64,000 bases of DNA from Epichloe hybrida (taxonomy: Eukaryota; Ascomycota; Sordariomycetes; Hypocreales; Clavicipitaceae), in NCBI GenBank assembly GCA_019022495.1, contig JAFEKR010000009.1, positions 1,116,001 through 1,180,000 on the forward strand, given 5' to 3'. The translations under genes were made by a program, and so were the position numbers. This document shows positions 22,931 through 36,818 of the stretch, piece by piece. The notes beneath the pieces are model-generated. The model searched no databases. It had not been told where the DNA came from and saw nothing but the letters and a program-made list of their open reading frames with translations. Within the stretch, counting starts at the first letter, position 1; each line of letters begins with the position of its first letter.

Positions 22931-25900
22931 TTATACCTTTTATATAATTAACAAAGGGCTATAATATTAATCATTAGTCTCTTCTCCTTTATAGTTCCTA
23001 GCTTTATAAGATATTTATATAATAAAAAAGAATTAGTATAGAGAATTATAGGAATTCAAGGCATCTTTAATTAATCCGTAATCTAATATAAAGTTATGGA
23101 AACCACGTAGGTAATATCTACGCCTTAAACCATGCTATATAACTTAGAGGTAAGCGCGCTATAAGTAACTCTCTTGCTCTTTATTAAGCTATACGTAATA
23201 ATATTACCTTTTATAATAAAGGTATTATTATCTTGCATTATCTTATTGCTAATCATAATCACGTATCCAATCTATAAGCTTAAATCCTTATTATTAGCAA
23301 GCAATCTATCTATAAACATAAAGAGCTTTGCCTCTTTAAGAATTAAAGGGATATATTATAGTCCGCGTTATTAATTCTTAATTTACTATTTAAGGTGTTT
23401 ATTAAGATGTGTAATATCTTCTATAGAGGGCTCTTAGTGTTAAGCTATAATTAAAAGGTTATATAAAGCCTCTAGTTAATATATAGTTATAATATAGCTT
23501 CCTCACGCTTATTACTCCACGTAATCTTACTTTGCTATTAGGGATTAAGGATTAACTTCCTTAATCTTCTAACTCTAGCCTTTCTAGGTTAATATTAGTA
23601 AGTTATTAGTGTTCTAGGTTAAGATATAGCTATTAAAGATAAGGGGATTCTTAGCAGTTAATTATTGCTTTTCTTTAGCTATAAAGTTAGCCTTCTAGAG
23701 CTCTTTCTCTTCTTTTTAGAAGAAGTTATTATTGCTTAGGCCTAATATATCATTAGTTTGTATTCTAATGATACTAAAGAGGTTCTTATTATTCGGAGCT
23801 ATAATTAATAAGTAGGGATTGTAGGTTAAAGTCATTATATTAAGGTTATCCCTATGGTAATAGAAGTATATTACCTACTAGTAGGTTCTAGCCTCTGCGA
23901 TCCTATAAAGAGGTCTAATCAATTCAATTACAGTCCCTTTTAGAAAGAGATATGCAATTTGCTTCGGCAATCTCACAATAATTAGCCTCGTTAGCACTAT
24001 ATGCGATTAAGTGTAAGCTTATGTAATATCGCGAATCTAAAGGTAAATGCCTCTTCTTCTTAATAATAAAGCAATAGCTATAATTAGTTACTAGCTTGCT
24101 TGTTAAATTATTAGCGATTACGTCAGAATGAATTCCTTTCCTTTGTTATTGTGGCCTTATATAATAAGATGAGATTTCTTGTATAGCAAGTCCGTTCCTT
24201 TGCCTTTAATCTCTCTAACTATACGAGAATTAAAGATTCTATAGCCTCCGTGCTTTGCTAGGTTAAACTTAATGAATTTAAACATATTATAAGCTTGCAA
24301 AGCGTTAATCTTAGCTTAATTAGACTGCTTAAAGGGTTTTCCTAGGGTTATAATCCTTCCTTCTTAGCAGAGCTAAAGGGTAAGGTTCTAATTAGCCTCT
24401 TCCTTTGCTATGAGAAATACTATGCTTAGCATCCCTCTAGTTATAATCTCTTAAATAAAGGCCTCCTCTTAATCTTTGTTTATAAGTATATAAAGCTAAA
24501 CTAGGCTAATATCCTTCTTAGGGCTATAAGGTCTTCTTTTCCTTACTTTTATTCCTTTAGGGCATAGTAATAAGTCTTTAACTTAACAGCTTCCCCTTAG
24601 GGCCTTTTAGGCTTTATAAGCCTCTTTATTAGACTCTCCTACACTTATAAATTATACTATAAGGGCCTTTCTTAGTCTCCCTTACTTTCTCTTAGCTAGT
24701 GTCTATAGCTCTTTGCTATCTTTTATTAGAGAATCTCTTTTATTAGCAGTAGTTAGTTATGTAGTTACTTCTTTCTCTATGTTACTAAGCTTTATCTCCT
24801 ACTACTCTAGTCCCTCTATAATACACAGGTCTTTGTAATAGGGCTTTACTACTATAGAGCGGAACTTCGCTAGGCCACAGGGCATGTTAATAGTATAGGT
24901 CTCTTTATTAGTAGTAAGTAGCTTATATAGGCTATGCTAGCCACCTTTCTCTCTATATACGCATATATTAGCCTATAGGGGTAGCTAATATATAGGCACT
25001 ATATTAGGGCTATTCTAGGCTCTAAGGGTATCACGGATCTGCTATGAAGCTAGAAGACATTAGACTTTGTCCGTTGCCTTATAAATTACCTTAGTATATT
25101 AAATAATAAAGACGCTTAGTAGTAACTTATCTATTATTCGTAAGTAGTCTCTAAAGACTAGCATAGTTAGAATAATACTATTTAGGCCTATAGAGTTATT
25201 AATAGCCTTAATAGCTATTTAGAGGCGTTGCTCTAGCGTAAGCTCCGTTCTAATTAAGTCTATAATAATATTATAGGCTTAGCGTAGAGGTCCGTAGTAT
25301 CTCTTAACTTTTCTAATACTATTATAGGCTTTAATTAGCATCTCACTAGTTTTAATTAACATTAATTAAGCATAATGCCTAAATTTAGCGGAAGCAAAGT
25401 TATTGCTAGTATCATAAATAATCTAATCTAGAGGTCTAAGATAAGTATTAATCTAACATTCGCGGATTATATCCTAGATGTCTTAAGCCTTCTGCTTCTT
25501 TAGATTAAGAAATCAGGCTACTTAGAATAAGGTTACTAAATCAACAATATAAAGCACTAGTTAGCTATCAATCTGCATAATATTAATAATAATCTCATAG
25601 TTAAATTCGTGGTTATCTTTGATTATAAATTTGAATTAGCTAGGGGCCTTTCCATGTATCTAGTAATAGTAGTAGACTTTAGTTAATTTCTTAATTACCT
25701 AGCGTTTAACTTTGTGACTAGCTTAGTAAAGGATCTTTATAAGTCATTAAATAGAAGGGTAACCAAGTTAATAATACAATTAACAAATATCTCCTTCTAA
25801 AAGGTAAAAGGCAACTATTTCTCTCGCTTCTAGTAACCACTAAGGGTGTCCCTATCATCGAATAATAGGTATAGTTTTATTGCCTTAGATAAGTATATTA

Positions 25901-28830
25901 GCAAGGTTATTAATCTTGACTTATATCTTATCTATATTAGTAATTAAGAAGAGAAAGGGGGTAGCTATATTAAGGATGTAAAATTCAAGCTCTCTAAGTT
26001 CTATAGGCATATAAAGGATTCCTTTTATAACTACTAATCTAGCGCTAAATATAATAATTTAGGGTTTATAGGGGGTTACCTTTAATAAAGGTATTAATCT
26101 TAATAGAGCCTTTACTTATACCTCTCCTATAGTTAACTTTCCTATAGCGCTAGTGTTAGGCATAATCCCTCTAAAGACCTCTTTAGAATAGCGTTCTTTA
26201 GAGATATAATAAATTAAGCCTTTATTACACTCTTATAGCTTATAAAGCTCTTATTTAAGGAATACGTGTTAAAAAGCTTAATTATATAAGGTTGCTAGGA
26301 TATTAACATTAGCGGTGTTATAGTTAGTCTATAGTCCTAAACAAAAGAATTATATAATGCTTAGATATACTATTAATAGTAGCTCCTTAATATTATTATC
26401 ATTATCTTCGGCTTCCGTATAAGCCATAAGATATACTTCCTAATTCTTACCTAAGCCTTTATTAGGCTTATTATCGTTTTACCCTTCATAGGAGGCAAGA
26501 AATGCCTAGAATCTCTTCTCTAAAGGGGGTGTATAATATATTTTACTAGCTTACTAGTAGTCCTTTTCCTTTTAACATTCTTTAGTAAAGTAATTAGAGA
26601 ACTAGCAGCCGCTCTTACTATATATAAAGCAGCGCTTAGTGCTTAGCCTAGGGCTCTATCTATAATAACTTCCTCTGCCGTAAGGGGATAATTACTATCT
26701 ATACTAATAATTAGTGAATATAGCCTTTAGAGGGTCTCCTTATTAGTACTAAAGGTATTAGGAAAACTTCCTATTTAATTCTATAATAGTAATTACCTTA
26801 TAAAGGTCTTTAGTAAGACTTTCAAAGCCTATGAAGTATATATATTCTACTATCTAATATTTAGGCACACTAGCTATAGTATTTAAGGCCTACTTATAGA
26901 GTTTAGTATCTACTATCTTAGTAGGGTATAGGCCTCTATAAATCTTCTTAAGGGTTAATAATATAATCTTAAGGTACTTAAGCTTACTTTTATTAGGGTT
27001 CTTCTTAATTATACTCTTTAGTATTATACTACTCTATTTATAGTAATAGAATTACTAGTTACTTTCTGTCTTAAAGTATTAATAAATACGAGTAATTATC
27101 TCTTTATAGGAATAGTTATTCCTAAAGAGGTAATTAAGGTAATATTACTTAGCATTACCTATTAATATAATAGGGAAAGCCTTCTAATAATGCGTTTAAG
27201 GAAGGTTAATTCTATTATACTTATTTTCAAAGAGCGTGATCTTTAGCGTTAAGAAGTTATATAGCTTTCCACTATAGTAGTTACTATTCTTATATATCTT
27301 TGTAAGCTCTAAGATTTTCTTTATAATCTAATCTTTAGAGGGGAATTACTATAAAGGCATAATTTATTATAAATAACAGTCTACTAGTCATTCTTGATAA
27401 TAATTATCCAGATAAAGCTATTAATATAATTAGGATTATCGTAGGGGTTCTTATAAGGGTTTAAGCAATCTCTAGGGTTAGGGAAGGTTAATTTCTAGGG
27501 TAGGTTATTAGGGCTGTTAATGTTAAGGTTCTAGGGGTTTGGAAGATCGTGGTCTTTCTTATAATCTTTCCTATAACTAAAGGGGCATTAAGGTTTAATA
27601 AAGCACTTCCTTAAGCAATACTAGGATTAAATATCCTAGGCCTTACCTAACAAGGATGCCGTAATCTTATAAAGAATTACGTAATTCTCTAATAACATCC
27701 TTAGATACCCTTTTAAAGGTATCTTTAGACTAGCCTTTAAAGTCTTCTTAGAATAATTCCTATAGGTTATTATCTCTCTAACCTTAATGCTTACTAAGGT
27801 TAATAAATCTCGTAATCTAGTTATTAAGCTTAAGCTACGTAGTAGTCTCTAGATCTAGCTTAACAAATTCTTTCTAGTTATATAAGAATTCATAAGTAAG
27901 CTATTAAAGGCATAGGGGTAATTTATGCCTTTAAGGCCTCTCAGGGGTAATAATTAGAGCCTTACTATTACTAGCAGCCCTTCCTCTTATAGAAGGTCCA
28001 GATTCCTCTGCTATTTTTAACTATAAAAGGAATGTTACTAATTTATTGTTTTTACTACTAATTAAGCTCCTATGTTTGCCTATTACCATTATAAGGTTTT
28101 TCTTTCGTATTTTAGGAGCGTTATCGCTCTAATAAAATCAGAAGATTACAAAAACAGGAAAAACGGAAGAAAAAGTAGTAAAAGTAGCAAAAGTAATGAC
28201 AAGAACAAATTAATAGAGATAAAGAAAGCAATAAAAGTTCCAAAAGTAACTAGAAAATGACAGAAAAAGTAATAAGGGAATAATAGGAATTACCACTTCC
28301 TGTTTTTCGTGAAAAGGAGGGAAGGAGTTAATCTCTCTTTCTTACTAATAAGTACAGGGCAAATAGCACTAATAATAAAGGGGGCAAAAAAACAAGTAGT
28401 AGATGCTTATAAGGAGAGATTAAAGTTCTGTTAGATAGTAATATGTTAAAGGGAATTTATAGGTGTGTTAGCTAGCTTAGCTAAGGTTATTTAACGTTAG
28501 GTTCAAAATAAATGCCTCGCGGCAATAGATTTGGTTAGTTAGTTAGTTTTCTCGTGATGGACAATAAAATCGATAATTAATAATAATATCCTAGATAGAT
28601 ATAATAAAGTTATATCCCTAAGCCTAAGGGTTAATAGATCGATTCCTTAGAAGCCTAACAAGCCCATAACTAGGATTCTAGTCTCTTCCTTTAGCACACT
28701 TATGCAGTTATGCCTCTTTACCATAATAACTATTATGGCATAACAAGGGGTAGTAGTAGTGGTATCTGTAGAAATGTCTCTTCTTATAATACCTAGCTTA
28801 TCTATGATTATAAAGTTAACTACTAATTAG

Positions 28831-29088
28831 TGTTAAATGCACTAAGGTCCTACGTAAGTAATAAATCCCGTATAAATTCGAAGTTAATAATAGATAGTTA
28901 GCTAGCTAGGAAAGAGAGAGAAGAGAAGGAAAGTCTAGATGCTAGAAAAGTAGGCGAAATCCGTATATAGGGCATAAAAGGGGGTGGCAAATTAATGCAG
29001 CCAATCGCATTGCGTGCATCGCGCCGGACCTACAATTAGTCTGGTCTTTGGCCACGATTGAACCGATGAAGATCCGAAGGAATTAACA
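28831..29088 (-). repeat. Copia A 5' LTR (258 bp)
   Basis: Better preserved than its partner; ends TGTTAAATGC and AATTAACA on the plus strand. It is immediately flanked inside (plus-strand left side) by the complement of the putative primer-binding site. Confidence 0.9.
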
Positions 29089-29251
29089 CTTATATTTCCT
29101 AGCTAATTAATAGGCTAGGTTATAAGTTATATATAAGGCGCGCGCATAGCCTAAGCTTTTGCTAGGTAATTATAGCTAGAACACGTGATTAATATTACCT
29201 TTGTTTTAACACTAGAACCTCTCTTTTTTAATATAATTATTAATACGTAAT

Positions 29252-29482
29252 TGTTGCGACAACCGGGTCAACATTAGGTTAACCACTAGGAAAGTGGAGC
29301 ACGTGCGGCAGCGCCGCACTGTGATTGGCCGCACCCGTACGCGAGGCACACACATAACTCGCGTCCCCTTTTTCTTGTGGTTACACAACGCTGTAAATAG
29401 CTTTAATCCTTAGACCTTATTATATTATTAAGCCTAACCCTACGTTACACTAGTGCATACCAATCCCTTAGTATAACTAACA
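29252..29482 (+). repeat. Copia B 5' LTR (231 bp)
   Basis: Begins TGTTGCGACAACC and ends AACTAACA. It contains a GC-rich, little-mutated core (GCGGCAGCGCCGCA) that stands out in AT-rich surroundings. Confidence 0.9.
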
Positions 29483-31179
29483 CTAATTAGTAGTTAAAAA
29501 ACCACAGATAAGCTAGGAATTACTTAAGAAGAGGCCTTCCTTTAGCTGCCTAAGGAAGTGTGCTAAAGGAAGATAGACTCCGAATACTAGATGTTAGGCT
29601 TCCTAGGGATTTAACTTTTTCTATTAGCAAGTCTCTAACTATTAATAGAAGAATCAATCCTATTATCTATTATAAGAAAACTAATTAACTAACTAAGAGT
29701 TTATAGCTATGTATAACTTCTTAAACTAGAGATTAAAAACCCCTTAACCTTACTAGTTAAAAATCCCTTAGCCTTACTAGCTAAAGACTATTAACAATGG
29801 CACCCCTAAGTAATGAACAAGCTTTATTATAGACTGCTAAAGGAAAGCAGCCTACCTAGTTAAGACCTAACAAAGCAAGCCTACCTCTATAACTTTAAAA
29901 ACATACCTTAGTTATTACTACTAACTAGGAGAGCTTAAGAGAACTAGATCCTTAGACTACTAAGGAATAGGAGCTTAATAACTATCTTGCTTAGATAATT
30001 AACGTCTATAAGAGTGGTTAATATAAAGATCTTGCCCTTTGGGAGATCTTTCGCAATAACCTTAATGGCTAGACAAAAGAAACACTTAATCAAGCTTCAT
30101 GACCTTTAGTACGCGAATTACAAGACTACCTACGCGAGAATAGCGTCTATATTATTTGAAATCAAAGCAGTAAGATTGTTAAATCATTAATTTAAGTCCT
30201 TAAAGAAGAAATAATATTATAGTAGCCTAAAAACGAAATCACGAAGCAAATTGCCACAGGCAAATTCCTCTCTTTAAATAATCCTACCCTTAAAAGCCCT
30301 CTAATTACAAGCCCTTTAATTCACACTACCCCTATTCATTACCCTTTAGTATATAATCCTCCTATATATAATCCCCTAATTAATAACCCTTATAATCCTG
30401 CTTTAAATAACCCTCTGGCTACACAACCACCTCTAGGAAGAAACACACCTAAACCCCTAATAAATCCGATAATTCCGCTAATTATCCCGGAATAACTAAT
30501 GCAATAGATGACCCTAGCTATGTAAACAGTAATAATCCTATCTGAAGATTAAATCGTAAGAAAGATCTTAGAACTCACAAAGAGCTATAAGGATAATAAC
30601 TATTATAGTAGGAAGATATATAACTTCCTTACGCTAAAAGTTAACTTATTCTAGAACAAATATGACAGACTAAATCTCCTGTGGGAATACATACACAAGG
30701 CCCTTCCTATTATGCTTTTAGGTAATGCTAAGTAGTATTACCTTAATTATCTAGTAAACAAAGGCTTCACATACAAACAAATAGTTAATGACGTTTGTTA
30801 ATGATTTAAAACAGAAAGCAACTAATAGTTCTATTGCTAAGAATAGAACGGTATAACGCTTAGGAATATTATTACTACTAATCTAGACAAATCTAAGCTA
30901 GATTATCTTAAGATTTTGCTTACAACCCTTAAACGTGTTTACAGAGGACTCTTTCCCCTATTAATAGTTAATATAGAACTCTATTATTAAACCCTAAGCG
31001 TAATTTCTAGTGTTCTAGAGTGTAGGCAAGCTGAATATAACTATTCACCTGGCTTTGAAGGACTTACTAGAGACCTCCGTAAATCAATCTCTATTGCCGA
31101 AGCTAATAAATTAGCTACCTAATTTAACTAAAGCACTATTAGTACTACTAATGCTAATAAATCAGAGGTGATGTTCATA

Positions 31180-34100
31180 GACCGCTGTTATAACTAACTA
31201 TATAATTAACGAGGTTAAGGCAGAGGCTATGGTTACTATAACTAAGGCTATAACTATAGCAGATGCTACATCTATAATAAGAACGGATGCTAGTTAATAA
31301 ACCATCTAGAGAAAGACTAGAAAGAGGTAAAGGAATGTTAGTAAAAGAATAAGAGGCACTAATCGCTACTAATAGAGAAGAAGTATTAGGCATTCCTTAT
31401 GGCCTACAAAGGCTAAGCATTTAAAGAAGCTAATAACCTTACTAATAGAGCGTGGGAATTAGCTAAAACCTTTATTAAGTCTAATAATAACGAAGATAAG
31501 GATAATAATACTAAAGAGACTTTCACATTAAAGTTTAACTAGCTAAGTATTACATAATTCTTTATATTAGGATTTTAACTAGTTAATAGCAACGTTATTA
31601 ATATCCTAAGAGATGAATTATTTAAGCATACATACCTTAAGCATAATCCATTTAATAATATAAAAACCTCTTATATTTTAGAGGAATATTACTCTAAAGA
31701 AGTTTTCTAAGGGATAATGCCTAATATAGGAGCCTTAGGTGTCTTAACGGCTAGAATCAGATAAGTATAAGCCTTACTAAGATTAATACTATCACTAAAG
31801 ATTAAACTAACTCTAGAAAAGATAATTAAATTTAGTGCTAGGAGCGCGATTATAAAAGGAGTAGTTAACGTACTAACAGAGCTAGGTAATATCCCTTTCT
31901 ATATAATTAACACATATATGCCTTTCTTATTCTCTTTAGATAATATAGATAGGTTATGCGTTAAGGTAAATAACCTTGCGAACGTATTAATCTAAGATAA
32001 TAAGATAGTTCCTATTATTAGGAAATAGGGATATCTTTAGTGGACTCTAGAAGCTAGAGAAACGGTAGCTTTCCACCTATTAGAAACAGAACTCTATTAA
32101 CTACATTGACAATTTAGTTACCTATTAGTTAAATAGCTCACGAAGATACTAAACTAAGCTAGACATGATATTAAAGCAAAGGCCATTAAATAATTAACTA
32201 AAATTTGCCACTATTACCAAATAAACGGAAAGGCCCTAGGCAGATTCAAGTTTATAATTAAAGATAACCATAAGTTTAACTACAAGATTATAGTTAATAT
32301 CATTTAGATTAACAGACAACCTATTCTTTATGTTATTAATTCTATAACCTTGTTTTAAGTAGCCTAATTCCTTAATCTAAATAAGTAGAAGGCACGTGAC
32401 ATTTAGAACGCCTTACGTAAATGCTAGATTAACACTTACCTTAGTTCTCCAGAATGGATTATCTATGATGCTAGAAAGAACTTTATATTAGCAGAATTTA
32501 AGCATTATGCATGATTACTATTAATTAAGATTAATAAAGTTCTAGTTAAGGCCTACAACAGCATTAGAAAAGTCAAACGCTATCACGGACCATTATAGCA
32601 AGCCTATATAATCATTACAGACTCTATAGGTTAAGATCTCACGCCTAAGTAATGACTTTAGATAGCTGTGAAAGCTGTGAACAACTTAGCAGGCCCTAAT
32701 AGCCTTATTCCTATAATTCTTATCTTTAGTGTATATTCACAGATGACTAACAAGTCACCGCCAAGTGTATCTGTTATTTAACAAGCTAAAGTAATCCGCA
32801 AAGCTACTAACAAGGTCTGATAACTCCTAGTAAAGTGATAAGTTTACCAGAGCATCACATTACATTACATTACATTGTGTAATGTTTGTAATGTAATGTA
32901 ATTATTACACATTACATTACATTACATATTACATTACATTACATTACACCCCCCTTTCACACATTACATTACATTACATGTAATTATTTGTAATTATTTG
33001 TAATTAAATGTAATTATTTTTTATTTTTTAATATTTAGGTAAAGTAATTAGAAATTAATAGTAAGAAATAACTTAAATAATAAGAAAAGTATATATTAGG
33101 TTTCTTAAAATATAAATTAAGGTTAAATTACTATACTAATCTTAATTATAACTTATAAAACTAATAAAACTTACTTTTTAATCTTATTTCTTAGAAAAAT
33201 ATTAAAAACTTACTTTTAAGTATACTTATTTTAATAGAAAATCATATATATTTAAGTAAATAAGCTATAAAGAAGTAAGTACTATAATTTATAAGGCTTA
33301 CTTTAAACTTACTTTTAAGTATACTTTCTTTTTAATAAAAAATCATATATATCTAAGTAAATAAGCTATAAAGAAGTTAATACTATTATTAGTAAGACCT
33401 ATTTTAGACCCACTTTTATATACACCTTCTTTTTAAGAGAAAATCATAAATATCTTAGCAAATAAGCTATTAAGAAGTTAATACTATAATTAGTAAGACC
33501 CACTTTAGATCTACTTTTAAGTATACTTTCTTTTTAATAAAAAATCATATATATCTAAGCAAATAAGCTATAAAGAAGTTAATACTATTATAAATAAACC
33601 TTGTTTTTATACTTAATTTTTATTTATACCTTAAATACACTATATTATTATTTTGTAGCTTTAAATTCTTATAAACCTAAATAACTTACTACCTTTTTAA
33701 TTCCCTTTACTAAAAAGAATTAAACTTTTATTTTTTAAAAGTATAATATTTATTTATTAATTCTAAAAAAAGAGATTTTATATCCTATTTTAAACTAATT
33801 AACTTTAAATAATACAGGCTTCTTAAAGATTTCTATATTAGTTCTTAATATAATTATTTAGACTTATAATATATTATTTTATATTAAATTCAAAAGTATA
33901 TATAGGGTATTATTTAGTAAAATAACCACTTAGGTTAAATAATATAATATTAAATCTTAGAAATTAGATTTATTAGTATTTTTAAATCTTATAATATAAA
34001 ATGTAATTCAAGGATTTCTATTATACTCTTAAACCTATATAATATACCCTATACCCTAATATATAACTAATAATCTAAAACTAAGGAAACTTAAATAATT

Positions 34101-36445
34101 TATAGTAAATAAACTAAAATAGTAATTAAATTAACGCTAATATTAACTTAATAAAGGAAAATCTATATAATATTATAAGATCTTAATATACCCCACTTTT
34201 ATTTTCCCCTAATATTACATTTGTAATGTTTGTAATGTAATGTAATGTAATTACACATTACATTACATTACATTACATTACATTACATTACATTACACAT
34301 TACATTACACATTACATCCAAACCCTAAATATTACATTACATTACATTACATTACATGCTCTGAAGTTTACAATGCTCTAAGAACCCAAAATAGCCTAGA
34401 TACGCTACTAACACACTAACTTCCGTTATAGTTAGATATACGCGTATGGAGAGAGAAAGATAAATAGCACGGCCCCTATAAGCTTCTTACTACTAATAGA
34501 GAAACCTATACCCTTTAAATGCCCTATAGACTAATAAGATTCTAATTAATAGTTATTAAACCATACTATTATAACCTATACTATGCTAAAGAACTTCGTG
34601 AGTTAATACCTAGAGATAAAGACTAAGCTATAGATATAAATAAGACCCTAATAATTAAAGAGATTATCCCTAAAGCTTTAGAAATAAACAAGGAACTACT
34701 ATAGCCTAAGAGAAAGCATAGAAGACTACAAAAGAAGCTTATAGTTTAATTTAACCTCATAGGAACTAAATACATAGTAACCGCGTACTTAGTAAATAAA
34801 GACTAAGAGGAAGCATTAATAGAGAAACTTATAGCTAATAGCAAGTTAAGTATAGTATTTATTACGGCAAAGGAAGAAGCCAATTAGGATCTAGCCCTTT
34901 AGTTACATTAAGAAGGAAAGATCACAACCCTAGGCAAGCCCTTTAAGCTATTAGATCAGATTAAGATTAATACTTTGCAAGCCCGTGATATATTTAAATT
35001 CACGCTGTTTGATCCTACTAAACACAGTAACAAGAGACTCTTTAAATCTCATATAGTGAGAGAAATTAAAGGCAAAGGAATAGCTACGCTATATAAAAAG
35101 TTATAACTTATAATTCAAGGGACAAATAATAAAGGGAAGGAATTCATCCTAACCTAATCCCTAACAATCCAAAGATCAAGCTAATGATTAATTGTCACAA
35201 TCGCACTATCGCTTAGATCTAGAGGAATTATCCTATGGATTCAAGATATTACACAAGCTTACGTGTAATTGAAAACGCAGCTTATAAGATTAATCATTGC
35301 TATATTACCTAAGTAGATAGTATATCTATTCCCTAAAGGAACTATTATAGAAGTTATTAAGCCTTTATATGGAATTATAGAAGCTAGAACCTACTAGTTC
35401 GTAACCTACTTCCGTTACTATAAAGAGATGCTTAAGATAATAACTTTATCCTACGACCTATACTTACTAATTACAGAAGAGAATAATAATAACCTCTTTA
35501 GAGTAGTTAGTATGTAAACTAATAATATACTAGGCCTTAGTAACTAGGATTTCTATAACCTTAAAGAGAAGGAACTATAGAAGGCGGATTTCTTAGCAAA
35601 GCTAAAGCAGAAGCTATTAGCTAAGAATCCCCTTACCTTTAATAGTTATATCCTTACCTAGAACGCTAATAACTTAATAGAGCTTTGTTAAAAAGGCTAG
35701 AGCAAGAAGATTAGGTAGATTAACTTGTAATTACTAACTATAAAACAAGATTACGTTAAACAACAAGCACGAGGAAGTTATATTACAACTATCTATTAAC
35801 CTAAAGCCCTTTATAACCTATTAATCGTAGTATAATATTAAGATCCGACTCCTAATGATATAACTCGATTAAATAAGCGACTTAACTAGCAAATCCGACA
35901 TTAAGACTAAGGCCTACATTATATCCCTCTAGACCTTAAGAATGCAAAGTTATTTGTGTTTATGGATGGATCCCTCGCTAACAACAAAGATCTAAGTTCC
36001 TAGATAGGATACGTGATTATAATTAGTAACGAAGAGGCAAAAGATAACATATTTACCTTAAAAGGCAATATTATTATGTATAGCTTAACAAAGAGTAAGC
36101 ATATAACCTATAGTGCCCTTGCTTCTAAACTATACTTAATGGTATAAGGTGCTAATATAGCCTATGTAATTACTATAACCCTTAATATAATTACGGACTA
36201 ATTAAAGATTAACTATATCCCTATGATTATTTATATAGACTCTCTTTTATTATATAAGTGTCTTATAAAGCTAGGTTCCACAAAGGAGAAATGCCTTATA
36301 ATTAATATTATAGCACTTTAGTAATTATACAAGCAACAAGAGATTTACAAAGTACGATGGATTAACGGCAATAATAACCTTGCTAACGCAATGACAAAGG
36401 CATCTCCGAACAAGAGCCTCAAGACCTTTATTAACTTAAATAAAG
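31180..36445 (+). pseudogene. Copia B gag-pol remnant
   Basis: Ignoring TAA/TAG codons in place of CAA/CAG, domains follow in copia order. A Gag zinc knuckle with C/H spacing partly turned to Y (CYIYNKNGCQLINH) lies near 31270-31310. A protease-like region ends with FLFSLDNIDRL, near 31920-31950. The pre-integrase segment is near 32080-32220 and the integrase core near 32270-32820 (KVKRYHGPLQQAY). After the nested insertion, the integrase tail runs from 34372. Reverse transcriptase lies near 34980-35640 (IQDITQAYVQLK, VIKPLYGIIEA) and RNase H near 35930-36440 (FVFMDGSLANNKD, KVRWINGNNNLANAMTKA). It matches a widespread ascomycete copia family by memory. It is non-functional. Start and end are approximate. 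Confidence 0.85.
32848..34363. mobile_element. Non-autonomous hAT-like element, copy 1 (1516 bp)
   Basis: Begins CAGAGCAT and ends ATGCTCTG, flanked by a perfect 8-bp duplication AAGTTTAC (32840-32847 and 34364-34371). An 8-bp duplication plus CAGAG-type ends is the hallmark of hAT transposons. Both ends carry arrays of TTACA and its complement. The middle holds four diverged units of a 101-bp minisatellite (about 33217-33600). There is no open frame. It disrupts the integrase region of Copia B, so it is younger than that insertion. Confidence 0.85.
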
Positions 36446-36818
36446 CTATAATTTAAGTTAAAGGCTAGGTAAAGAGACCAGAGACCGGATAAGATTGACG
36501 AGAACCCGATCCGACTATGCCTGAGCTAATAAGAAGCCCTTATTTTAATTCCCTGTATTCACTTGTGTTTATTTCAAATGATTCTGATTTTTATTGCGTT
36601 TTTCAAGCTTTTAAAGCTCCTAATCAAGCCCGCTTCCTAATCCGCGGATTAAGCGATTTTTTTTCTTATATTTCATTGTTAACTAATAGGGAGTCCGAAT
36701 TTAACATTAGACCTACTTATCCTTACACAGGCTTATTTTATTTATATACCTACTAATTCCCTCTTTAAGTACTAGATTCATCCTACCCTACTTTCTTCCT
36801 AAAAAGAGAAGTTACTAG
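36446..36818 (+). other. Copia B 3' untranslated region
   Basis: Lies between the RNase H remnant and the 3' LTR. Most of it (36484-36760) is less AT-shifted than the rest and keeps a 79-codon open frame at 36517-36756. That frame has no recognised motif and is probably chance. Confidence 0.5.

Larger units (their letters stand above)
22351..29088 (-). mobile_element. Copia A: full-length LTR retrotransposon, RIP-inactivated
   Basis: The element is 6738 bp with two 258-bp LTRs (22351-22608 and 28831-29088) and a perfect 5-bp target duplication CTTAT (22346-22350 and 29089-29093). Coding direction is minus, since the C-terminal RNase H motif is read in reverse near the left LTR. The 5' LTR is therefore the right one, followed on the minus strand by the putative primer-binding site CTAATTAGTAGTTA. 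No frame is intact. Confidence 0.9.
22180..29211 (-). mobile_element. 288-bp copia LTR (reverse) split by insertion of Copia A
   Basis: 22180-22350 and 29094-29211 together make one LTR of about 288 bp matching 47991-48278 in reverse orientation, with ends TGTTA...TAACA. Copia A sits inside it with a 5-bp duplication. No 5-bp duplication was found around this LTR itself. Confidence 0.8.

Noticed and set aside
23174..23374. A hydrophobic 66-codon plus-strand frame in Copia A
   Set aside because: It lies antisense to the element's pol gene; AT-rich DNA readily gives Ile/Leu-rich frames by chance.
28072..28260. A small Lys/Ser-rich protein-coding gene (62 codons)
   Set aside because: It lies inside Copia A, opposite to the element's coding direction, has a purine-rich composition that gives Lys/Ser by chance, and shows no start context or partner.
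32860..32960. Telomere-like or CRISPR-like array in the TTACA repeats
   Set aside because: The unit is a pentamer without spacers, and it lies within a transposon with 8-bp target duplications. Fungal telomeres are usually TTAGGG.
36517..36756. A 79-codon gene near the end of Copia B
   Set aside because: It occupies the element's 3' untranslated region and has no recognised motif; a chance frame in a less mutated stretch is likelier.
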